Source: Cognaticolwellia beringensis (GTDB taxonomy: Bacteria; Pseudomonadota; Gammaproteobacteria; Enterobacterales; Alteromonadaceae). Taken from it: 64,000 nt of DNA. Below are positions 11,232-18,428 of this stretch, piece after piece (the stretch's first letter is position 1; every line of letters begins with the position of its first letter). The translations under genes were made by a program, and so were the position numbers. The notes beneath the pieces were generated by a model. It saw only the letters and a program-made list of their open reading frames with translations. It did no database searches and was not told the DNA's origin. The stretch spans positions 1,984,001 through 2,048,000 of the forward strand of contig NZ_CP020465.1 in NCBI RefSeq assembly GCF_002076895.1. The letters run 5' to 3'.

Positions 11232-11450
11232 TCATCGTTGTTGAGCAAATTCGGTAACATCTTGTAGGCGCGTACTACAATCTTGGCAAGCATCAATAAT
11301 TTTATTAACAGCTGCGAGTGCTTTTTCCTTCGGCATATCGTTTTCTAAGACCATTTTGATCAACTCTGCTTGCATAGATATTCTATTTAGAGGTGCTCGA
11401 GTATCATGTATTAATTGATTAATATCGCTTTTTCTCTGATTCACTTTCAT
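11232..11450 (-). CDS. Small free-standing histidine-kinase DHp-like protein
   Basis: This 72-residue protein looks like an isolated dimerisation/histidine-phosphotransfer helical pair. The segment LIHDTRAPLNRISMQAELI (13-31) matches the H-box of HisKA kinases with H15 as potential phosphoacceptor, and helix 2 follows (about 42-68). No ATP-binding domain follows: the frame stops, and the next gene is a complete kinase in its own right. ATG 11450 has GAGG just upstream; a GTG two codons in has better spacing and may be the true start. It lies between a sigma-54 response regulator and a sensor kinase on the same strand. It may be a phosphotransfer, decoy or kinase-regulating protein. Confidence 0.7.
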   Translation of the reverse strand: MKVNQRKSDINQLIHDTRAPLNRISMQAELIKMVLENDMPKEKALAAVNKIIDACQDCSTRLQDVTEFAQQR

Positions 11451-11497
11451 TTCCTCATTTTAATTTTGTCGATAAAAGTTAATGTATTAGAGCTAGC

Positions 11498-12826
11498 CTA
11501 AACCGTAAAGTCACCATAAGCATGTAACCTGTTGTACAGTGTTTTAGTACTAATGCCCAACATTTCAGCCGCTTGTGTTTTGTTACCATCGACTTTATCG
11601 AGTGTGACCCGAATAAGCTCTTTTTCAAGATCTTCAATAGTTTGCCCGGCAGAGACCGCTGCTGATTTATTACCTGCTGATGCAAATGGAGAGATAAAAG
11701 TCTTAGGTAATTGAATGTGTTCGCTTGTCGGATCACTCATGATAAATGCCCTATGTATGGCATGCCTCAACTCTCTAATATTACCTGGCCAGCTATTGTT
11801 TTTCAAAATATCCAACTGCTCTTCTTGCCACTTAAATGAGGCATTATTTTCTTGATTAAGTTGTTGTAAAAACACTTCAGCTAGCAGTGGAATATCTTCT
11901 TTTCTTTCGCTTAGCGGCGGAATATTGATTGGAAAAACCGCTAAGCGGTAATAAACATCTTCTCGAATCACCTTACCTTCAGCTAGTTCTGACATGGTTC
12001 GGTTAGTGGCAGATACTACTCGACAATTAACTTCAATTTCTTGTGTGCCGCCAACCGGTATGACACGTTTATTTTCTAACACACGTAACAAATTCGGCTG
12101 CATGTCGATCGGCATTTCGGTTATTTCATCAAGAAAAAGCGTTCCGTTACCGGCTCGAACAAATACCCCTTCTTTGCGAGCTACAGCACCGGTAAACGCA
12201 CCTTTTTCGTGACCAAACAGCTCACTACTTATTAACTCTTTTGATAACGCACCACAGTTAGTGGCGACAATAGGATCAGTTGTGCCAGTACATGCGTGGA
12301 TCGCATTAGCTACGACTTCTTTACCGACACCACTTTCACCCATTAACATAACGTTGGCAGACGTTTTAGCGACACGTTCTATCATAGTGTATAGCTCTAA
12401 CATGGGTTTTGACTCACCCACCAGACAACCAAAATGCAGTGTTGGCATATTGCTATTTTGAATTTTTGGTTTTTTACTTTTTCTATTCAGTGTTGCTTCT
12501 ATATCTTCGCGCTGCAGCGGCTTAACAATATAGCTAACTTTAGGCCCACATAAGCCAGCAAGCATGCCTTTAACAGAAGGGTGACCCGTTATTAAGGTAA
12601 TATAGGGAGTTAGGTGGTTTTGTTGTAAAAAATCGATCAGGTGTAAACCGCTGCCGTCGGGTAACATAAAATCAAGTAAAACATGGTCGAACTTTTGCTG
12701 ATTAAGCCATTCTTTAGCTTCTTTTAAGTTCGATGCTACGCAGACATCATGCCCAATAAATTCTATTATTTGGCACGCGACCTCTGTAAATTCAGAATCG
12801 TCATCAACCAAAAGCACTTGTAGCAT
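11498..12826 (-). CDS. NtrC-family sigma-54-dependent response regulator
   Basis: A 442-residue regulator with three domains. The receiver (1-115) has acceptor D52 in LLDFMLPDG. The AAA+ ATPase (about 135-370) has Walker A GESGVGKE (163-170), the sigma-54 contact loop GAFTGA (209-214) and GNGTLFLDEI. The C-terminal Fis-type helix-turn-helix reads KTQAAEMLGISTKTLYNRL. It would activate RpoN-dependent promoters when phosphorylated. It is the first gene of the minus-strand signalling operon. I saw no -24/-12 promoter in the 120 bp upstream, so its targets are probably elsewhere. RBS is a modest AGGATGAAAAA. Confidence 0.93.
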   Translation of the reverse strand: MLQVLLVDDDSEFTEVACQIIEFIGHDVCVASNLKEAKEWLNQQKFDHVLLDFMLPDGSGLHLIDFLQQNHLTPYITLITGHPSVKGMLAGLCGPKVSYIVKPLQREDIEATLNRKSKKPKIQNSNMPTLHFGCLVGESKPMLELYTMIERVAKTSANVMLMGESGVGKEVVANAIHACTGTTDPIVATNCGALSKELISSELFGHEKGAFTGAVARKEGVFVRAGNGTLFLDEITEMPIDMQPNLLRVLENKRVIPVGGTQEIEVNCRVVSATNRTMSELAEGKVIREDVYYRLAVFPINIPPLSERKEDIPLLAEVFLQQLNQENNASFKWQEEQLDILKNNSWPGNIRELRHAIHRAFIMSDPTSEHIQLPKTFISPFASAGNKSAAVSAGQTIEDLEKELIRVTLDKVDGNKTQAAEMLGISTKTLYNRLHAYGDFTV

Positions 12827-12948
12827 TTTTTCATCCTATGAAATTTTAATAATTTACGAATTTTATAATAACAAATAACACGAAATATCATAAAGTTAAT
12901 TTAAATTATTATCGGGAAAATTTTTTAAATTTTATAAATAAGCAGTCC

Positions 12949-13260
12949 CTAATATGCTTGATAAGCTTTGTATTTAGGGTGAATTTCTAGATAGTCACAC
13001 CAAGTACTAAAATTTTGATAATTGAAGCGCTTGTCTGTCGTGGTGATCCAACGTGATGTTGACTTTACATTGAGCTGAAACTTTACCTTATAGCCATCAA
13101 TCGCGACATAACAAGCTAAGGGCTCAAAGGTTTCGTTTTTAATTTTTACGCGTGTATAGCCAGCCGATGATTCACCAAAGGTGACGGTTGTTTTTGGTGA
13201 AGCCCAAATAACTGGGCTAATAAGTATTATTGCTACGCATAAATATTTTGTAATTTTCAT
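12949..13260 (-). CDS. Small secreted protein of unknown function
   Basis: A 103-residue protein with a clear Sec signal peptide (MKITKYLCVAIILISPVIWA, cleavage near residue 20). The mature part is about 83 residues with two cysteines (ACYVAID and WCDYLEI) that could form a disulfide, and is rich in aromatic and basic residues. The fold looks beta-rich (TVTFGESSAGYTRVKIKN). I recognise no family. It lies alone between the signalling operon promoter side and the divergent SapC-like gene. Confidence 0.65.
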   Translation of the reverse strand: MKITKYLCVAIILISPVIWASPKTTVTFGESSAGYTRVKIKNETFEPLACYVAIDGYKVKFQLNVKSTSRWITTTDKRFNYQNFSTWCDYLEIHPKYKAYQAY

Positions 13261-13454
13261 ATCTTAACTTTTTGTTTTAAAGTGTTTTTCAGCCATTATT
13301 TATGTTTTAAAGCTTGAGAATAATTAAAACTTTCTAAAGATAATTTTAATTATACCATTGAAAGCTTCAATCCGCGTCTCCATTACTATTATCACAACAA
13401 AACATGTGTCGAAAACGACAACGATTAAAGACGCAGTAAAAAGAGACCTTATTC

Positions 13455-14222
13455 ATGGCTAACATTACCCCGATTAAAAAAGAAACTCATCAGAACATCA
13501 AAATCGCTACTAAGCGTGATTTATCTAACGTATCTAATCAACATATTGCACCAATTACCGCGCCTGAGTATTCTCAAGCGGCAACAAGTTATCCTATTGT
13601 ACTTGTTAAAGATCAAGGCACAGAGCGTTACCGTAGTGTTGTAATGCTAGGTTTAGAAGCCGGTGAAAATTTATATTATAAAGAAGATTCTTGGAGTGCT
13701 GTTTATGTACCACAAAGTATTTCAATGTCTCCTTTTTCTTTAGGCTTAGACCCTGAAAAAGAAAAAACATTAACAGCTTGTGTTGATCTAGACAGCAAAT
13801 TTGTTGGCGAAGATAAAGACCATGAATTATTTGACGCTGAAGGTAATGACACAGAATTCTTTAAAGGTGTGCAAGATTCATTAGGTCGTTTATACGACAA
13901 TGAAGTAATGAACGAAAAATTCATTAAAGAATTACTTGATAACGATTTATTGCTAGAACTTGAACTTAATGTCAATTTCGCTGCGGGTGAAACGAAAAAA
14001 CTTGTTGGCTTGTACAGCGTTGACGAGAAAAAACTTCAAGCATTAAGTGATGAGCAAGTACTTGATTTCCATAAGCGTGGTTTATTTATTCCAATTCACG
14101 CAATGCTTGGCTCTGTAGGCCAAGTCAATCGCTTAGCGCAATTACGTAATCAAAGTGAGTCACCTGCTAAAATTAACGCTATTCGCTTTACCCCTGTAAC
14201 GGCTGAAGCTGAAAAAAAATAG
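13455..14222 (+). CDS. SapC-like protein
   Basis: A 255-residue soluble protein resembling the SapC family (first described beside S-layer genes). The features recalled for this family are YPIVLVKD near residue 46, an early VVMLGLEAGENLYY strand, the YVPQSISMSPFSLGL region, and a C-terminal HKRGLFIPIHAMLGSVGQVNRLAQLRN segment. No signal peptide is seen. Members in marine gammaproteobacteria often sit near TonB receptors or tryptophan halogenases, but not here. Molecular function is unknown. A strong terminator follows directly, so the gene is probably monocistronic. Confidence 0.8.
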   Translation: MANITPIKKETHQNIKIATKRDLSNVSNQHIAPITAPEYSQAATSYPIVLVKDQGTERYRSVVMLGLEAGENLYYKEDSWSAVYVPQSISMSPFSLGLDPEKEKTLTACVDLDSKFVGEDKDHELFDAEGNDTEFFKGVQDSLGRLYDNEVMNEKFIKELLDNDLLLELELNVNFAAGETKKLVGLYSVDEKKLQALSDEQVLDFHKRGLFIPIHAMLGSVGQVNRLAQLRNQSESPAKINAIRFTPVTAEAEKK

Positions 14223-14240
14223 CTTAGTAACTTATATTTG

Positions 14241-14268
14241 AAAAAAGGACCTTTAGGTCCTTTTTTTT
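14241..14268 (+). terminator. Intrinsic terminator after the SapC-like gene
   Basis: GGACCT (14247-14252) pairs with AGGTCC (14255-14260), extended by six A and eight T on either side. It starts 19 bases after the stop codon of the SapC-like gene and is a textbook intrinsic terminator. Confidence 0.9.
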
Positions 14269-14302
14269 GCTTTTAATTTAGTATTTTATAACTTTTTGTA
14301 TA

Positions 14303-14464
14303 ATACCAAGTTGATTAATTAACTGCGCATTTTTAATGGTTAAAATTAATAATGACGGCGTTATAAAATTTATAAGTAGAATAACTACTGACTAAATTTT
14401 ATGCCTTGTCATTATCCATTTTCCCTCATGAAAAAGTAGATCACTTAATTAATCAAATTGGTAT
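14303..14464. repeat. Palindrome-ended AT-rich element, about 162 bp (MITE-like)
   Basis: The left end ATACCAAGTTGATTAATTAA (14303-14322) is an inverted copy of the right end TTAATTAATCAAATTGGTAT (14445-14464), 19 of 20 positions matching. The interior is non-coding, AT-rich and includes GACGGCGTTAT and TTGTCATTATC. A diverged relative lies at 24945-25146. It encodes no transposase. The rest of the 14223-14570 gap holds only the terminator and the leader of the next gene. Confidence 0.65.
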
Positions 14465-14570
14465 AATATTTGATTCGATTGGTATTAATTGATGAATATA
14501 AATTAAACGTCTGCTAGGATGATTTTGGCTGGCGTTGTTTAATTGATGTAGGGTTAGGGATATATACCGT

Positions 14571-16457
14571 ATGACTGTTCAGAAAAAATTACCAAGTGAT
14601 ATTGAAGAAAACATCCAAAATTTAGCGGGTGATATTTATTTACAAATTGAAGATAAAATCACAGCACTTTTGAGCAGTTACAGCGATAATATTGAAATTA
14701 CCCCTGAAATTATTACCACACATCCACTTTTTACTGCACTCAAAGAACAACATGAATCTCAACAGTCGCAAGCGAATAAAAGTCTCGACGATAATAATGC
14801 TGAGCTAGCCGCGCTAAAAGCAGAGCAAGTAACTCAGCAAAGCCAATTAGCAAAACTGCAAGAAGATCTCTCCAACGCAGAAAAACTTAATAGTGCAAAA
14901 TTAACCGACTCAGAACAAATTCTCAAAGATAAGCTTGCTGAAAATTCGCAGCTATCGAAACAAGTAGCGACGCTTAATCAAGAAAGCAGCCAACAACAAC
15001 AATTATTAAAAGCAGTGGGTTTTGAAGCAGAAAATGCGACTAAACAACTCAAAGATTTAGCAACTGAAAAAGATGCTTTAGCCAAGAACGACAAGGCAAA
15101 AGCGGCAACTTTAGCGGTTCAAAATCAACAATATTCAGATTTACAGCTTAAATTTGAGCAAGTGTCGAGCGAACTTGAGTATTTAAAAGCTGAGCAAGAG
15201 CATAAATTATTATCAAGTAATGAGCAGTTGACGCATGAGCAGCAGCAGGCGGGACTATTGAATGCAAAAGTTTCGGCTTTACAAGCAGACATTGAAGCCA
15301 AGCAAACATTATTAGATCAGCAGCAAGAAAACATAACCCACAAAGAACACGAAAATACTGACCTAACAGCAAAAAATAAGCAATTAGAACAAACTATTGC
15401 ACAAATAGAGCAAAGTGGCATTGTTGCTCAACAACAGTATGAAACGCAAAAACAGAAAATGAATGATAAGTGGCTTAATGAACAAGAAAAAAATACGCAA
15501 ATTTTAAAACAATCTTCTGATGATAATGAGCAAATAATTAAACAAATGCACGATGCTGAACGTGAAAAACAGAGCCTTGAAAATGAGCTTAGCGATGTTA
15601 AAGGCGAGCTCAAAGCAGTTAACAAGCAGCAACTACAAGTGCTTGATACGGTTAAGGCATTAGAGATACAAGTAGAAAAAGAACAAGCAGTAACATCTAA
15701 GCTTAGTGAAGAAAAAACCTTGCTAGAAGAAGCGCTTGTGCAAGCTGAACATGAGTATAATAATAACTACGAGCAGCAAAAACAGAAAATTGCAGAGCTA
15801 ACAAACGAGTTGGCAACCATTGTCATTGAGCATAAAAGTGCTCAACAAAGCATAGCAAATCTAGAGCAGACAACCCAAGCGCAAGTTGAACAAATTACTA
15901 GGCTTGAACAACAGGTTGAAAATGAACAGCTTAAATTTAAGCAAGCTATTGAAAAAAATGATGAAAATCATAAGCAAGTAGTGGCCGGGCATCAGAAGAC
16001 TTTAGCCGATAACAATGCTGCGCTGTTTGAATTACAGCGACAAGCGGATAAAACTGCGACAGAGTTAACTCATCAACTTGAAAGCAAAATTGCGTTATTA
16101 GAGAGTGAATCTACTAAACTTTCTGAATTACAGCTTGCACATGCAACAGTGACAGACAATTTAGCTAAAATTGAGCATGGCTTAAATGAAAAGCAGCAGT
16201 TACTAACAGCTGTGGAAGCCGAATTAGCAGCTGACAGAGCAAGAACTGCGAAAAATAGGCTTTTGCATCAAGAAAGTAAAGGAAAACAAGAAGTAGAATA
16301 TAACAAAGCACGCGAAACAATTAAGTATCTTCGTGATGAAAATACTGAGCTAAATCGTAAGCTTGTACAACAAGTTAATGAGCTAGAAGATAAATTAACT
16401 GAGTACCGTTTGCGCTTTGAATATGCACAGAAGCAGTTGGCTAAAATAAGCAAGTAA
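14571..16457 (+). CDS. Large coiled-coil protein of unknown function
   Basis: A 628-residue protein. A short ordered N-terminal part (about 1-65) is followed by almost continuous Gln/Glu/Lys/Leu-rich heptad sequence to the C-terminus, with no nucleotide-binding motif, no signal peptide and no membrane segment. The composition resembles SMC-like or chromosome-segregation coiled coils but lacks their ATPase heads, so names of that type would be misleading. The ATG at 14571 is preceded by TTAGGGATATATACCGT. It stands alone between two repeat elements. A structural or scaffolding role in the cytoplasm is the most that can be said. Confidence 0.75.
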   Translation: MTVQKKLPSDIEENIQNLAGDIYLQIEDKITALLSSYSDNIEITPEIITTHPLFTALKEQHESQQSQANKSLDDNNAELAALKAEQVTQQSQLAKLQEDLSNAEKLNSAKLTDSEQILKDKLAENSQLSKQVATLNQESSQQQQLLKAVGFEAENATKQLKDLATEKDALAKNDKAKAATLAVQNQQYSDLQLKFEQVSSELEYLKAEQEHKLLSSNEQLTHEQQQAGLLNAKVSALQADIEAKQTLLDQQQENITHKEHENTDLTAKNKQLEQTIAQIEQSGIVAQQQYETQKQKMNDKWLNEQEKNTQILKQSSDDNEQIIKQMHDAEREKQSLENELSDVKGELKAVNKQQLQVLDTVKALEIQVEKEQAVTSKLSEEKTLLEEALVQAEHEYNNNYEQQKQKIAELTNELATIVIEHKSAQQSIANLEQTTQAQVEQITRLEQQVENEQLKFKQAIEKNDENHKQVVAGHQKTLADNNAALFELQRQADKTATELTHQLESKIALLESESTKLSELQLAHATVTDNLAKIEHGLNEKQQLLTAVEAELAADRARTAKNRLLHQESKGKQEVEYNKARETIKYLRDENTELNRKLVQQVNELEDKLTEYRLRFEYAQKQLAKISK

Positions 16458-16560
16458 ACGGCTAGCTTTGTCGGATAGTTTTATAAGCTAGTAATGAAAA
16501 CCTATGGGGAAAATATGCCCATTGATGTCTCTGTTTGTTAGATAGCACCCTCAATTACAA

Positions 16561-16621
16561 TATACCCAGAGCATAACGCGTTAAGACTATGAAACTCGCA
16601 TCTTTAAGTCACTTGGGTATA
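16561..16621. repeat. Short inverted-repeat element (61 bp)
   Basis: TATACCCA (16561-16568) is inverted as TGGGTATA (16614-16621). The inner sequence, including CGCATCTTTAAGTCACTTGGG, recalls dispersed intergenic elements I remember from Vibrio/Shewanella/Alteromonadales genomes ending in ACTTGGGTATA. It abuts the start region of the DUF416 gene and may set its promoter or leader. Confidence 0.5.
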
Positions 16622-16623
16622 TA

Positions 16624-17277
16624 ATGCCTCTCTATTTTTTATCATTGATAATGAGACTATACGTGGCGATTCACCTACCTTTAAATAAATTAAGTCAATG
16701 GCAACAGGTGGCATTTTGTGCGGCGTTACTTGAGCGCATGTTACCTAATTATCAAATGTTCGCTGAGCATGTCGAGTTTGGTGATTATAAGGTATTGAGA
16801 AATCAACTAGACCTTATTTGGCAATGGCTCGATAAAGCGAATCGTTGCAAAATTAATTACGATGCACAAATAGCTAAACTTGAAGAGCAAGTACCTGATC
16901 CAGATGCTTTTGACTTTTTAGGCGTATTTCCTGCGCTTGATAGTGCTATGGCATTGATGTCATTGTTTCAAGCGATGCAAGACCCCGAAAGTGATGGCTT
17001 TGTTAACGTCAGTAAATTGTCAGAAAACAGCGTTAGCTATTATGTTGAGCTGAGCTTAGCCCAGCAAATTGACGAAATAACGCCTGAAGAAGATGAAATA
17101 GTGATTGAGCCACAACAAATTGCTGAACACCCTTTAATGCAATGGGAAATTGCCACGCAAAATGAGCTATTTGACTTTTTATCCACGGCAAGTGAAAACA
17201 AAGCGAGTTGTGTAAAGGCAAAAGCTATGGTGCTAGAAGAAGGCTTATCAAATTTAGGTATTGAAATTAACGCTTAA
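16624..17277 (+). CDS. DUF416 (YjaG-like) protein
   Basis: A soluble protein of about 200 residues resembling E. coli YjaG (DUF416). Matching blocks are LSQWQQVAFCAALLERMLPNY near the start, then YKVLRNQLDLIWQWL, the DFLGVFPALDSAMAL region, and LEEGLSNLGIEI at the end. Function is unknown; the family is common near hupA/nudC-type genes. The start is uncertain. ATG 16624 lies two bases after a repeat element and adds MPLYFLSLI, which YjaG lacks; ATG 16651 or GTG 16663 would better match the family length. A gap of about 105 bp separates it from the decarboxylase gene. Confidence 0.85.
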   Translation: MPLYFLSLIMRLYVAIHLPLNKLSQWQQVAFCAALLERMLPNYQMFAEHVEFGDYKVLRNQLDLIWQWLDKANRCKINYDAQIAKLEEQVPDPDAFDFLGVFPALDSAMALMSLFQAMQDPESDGFVNVSKLSENSVSYYVELSLAQQIDEITPEEDEIVIEPQQIAEHPLMQWEIATQNELFDFLSTASENKASCVKAKAMVLEEGLSNLGIEINA

Positions 17278-17382
17278 TGCCATAAACATATTACTCCAGT
17301 GTTATTGTAATTTTTGCGGTCTGGCGTTAAGTAGTGGATATATTTACTCGTCATAAGTTGTATTTTAACAAGGATATATTCA

Positions 17383-18345
17383 TTGTTTTTTGAAGGTTCA
17401 GAAAAAAAAGCTGAAATTATCATCGATGCAAAGCAGGTTTCACTAATAGATGACCTTGCTGACAGCTTTTGGCAAGCACTTGTACAATGTTGTAATGCAA
17501 AGATATTATCGAAGATTGAAAATGATGGCTGTAAAGCATTTCTGCTGTCAGAATCAAGTTTATTTGTTTGGCATGATCGCTTATTAATCCTCACCTGTGG
17601 CAATACCCGCTTAGTACACTCGGTTGAATATTTTATTCAGCAACTTGGTATGAATAAAATTCAGCAGATAACTTATCAAAGAAAAAATGAATATTTTGCT
17701 CATGCCCAGTTAAGTAGTTTTGGCGATGATATTACTTTGTTGGGGAAATATGTTGCAGGTAAAGCGTTTCGATTTGGTGAATTAGACGGTCATCATAATT
17801 ATATTTTTCATCAAGATAATAACTTTCAGGTGAGCAAAGAAGATAAAACATACGAGCTAATTGCTTACCAAATTTGCCAAAAGGCCTCTGAAAAACTCAC
17901 TACGGTCGGTTTAAATCCTCATGAAATTAGGGCATTTTTACAATTAGATCGGCTTTTAGCCGGGTTTATATTGGATGATTTTGTTTTTGAACCCTTTGGT
18001 TATTCCATTAATGCGATTAAAGGCCTGCAATATTTAACTATTCATATTACTCCGCAAGCGAACAGCAGTTATGTCAGTATCCAAGCCAATATTAACTTAA
18101 TTACGCTGGCGCCAGAATTTTTGCGTATTTTAGCGCCTAAGTCGATTGATTTATTGAGCTTTAATGAGCTTGAATTTAGTGAGTTAGCACAGCAGTACAT
18201 TCCTAAAGCGTACATTAGTAAGTCACTTTTCCAACAACATTTAAGCAATAATAGCTTAGTGAGTTTTGCGAACTATATTCTGCCACAAACCTCTTTTAGC
18301 TCTGCTGAGTTGCTCGATATTAAAGGACAGCGACACGCGCTTTAG
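17383..18345 (+). CDS. S-adenosylmethionine decarboxylase, eukaryotic-type (pyruvoyl enzyme)
   Basis: The 320-residue protein resembles the eukaryotic AdoMetDC proenzyme, not the short bacterial SpeD. It would make decarboxylated AdoMet, the aminopropyl donor for spermidine. MFFEGSEKKAEI at the N-terminus and LSESSLFVW (55-63) match the self-cleavage site, predicting cleavage between E57 and S58 to form the pyruvoyl group. LTCGNT gives the catalytic C72, and FGYSIN/LTIHITP give S208 and H221, the human S229/H243 equivalents. The start is TTG 17383 with AAGGA 9 bases upstream. No spermidine synthase is adjacent. Family is convincing from motifs; activity is inferred. Confidence 0.85.
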   Translation: MFFEGSEKKAEIIIDAKQVSLIDDLADSFWQALVQCCNAKILSKIENDGCKAFLLSESSLFVWHDRLLILTCGNTRLVHSVEYFIQQLGMNKIQQITYQRKNEYFAHAQLSSFGDDITLLGKYVAGKAFRFGELDGHHNYIFHQDNNFQVSKEDKTYELIAYQICQKASEKLTTVGLNPHEIRAFLQLDRLLAGFILDDFVFEPFGYSINAIKGLQYLTIHITPQANSSYVSIQANINLITLAPEFLRILAPKSIDLLSFNELEFSELAQQYIPKAYISKSLFQQHLSNNSLVSFANYILPQTSFSSAELLDIKGQRHAL

Positions 18346-18428
18346 GTTATTCAGTATTTATAAAAATAAGATGCTTCAACCATAATAAAAACAAAAAACA
18401 AAAAACAAAAAAGAATAGAGGAAATGAA

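Noticed and set aside
14571..16457. Annotation of the coiled-coil protein as SMC or segregation ATPase
   Set aside because: No Walker motifs or hinge; resemblance is only compositional.
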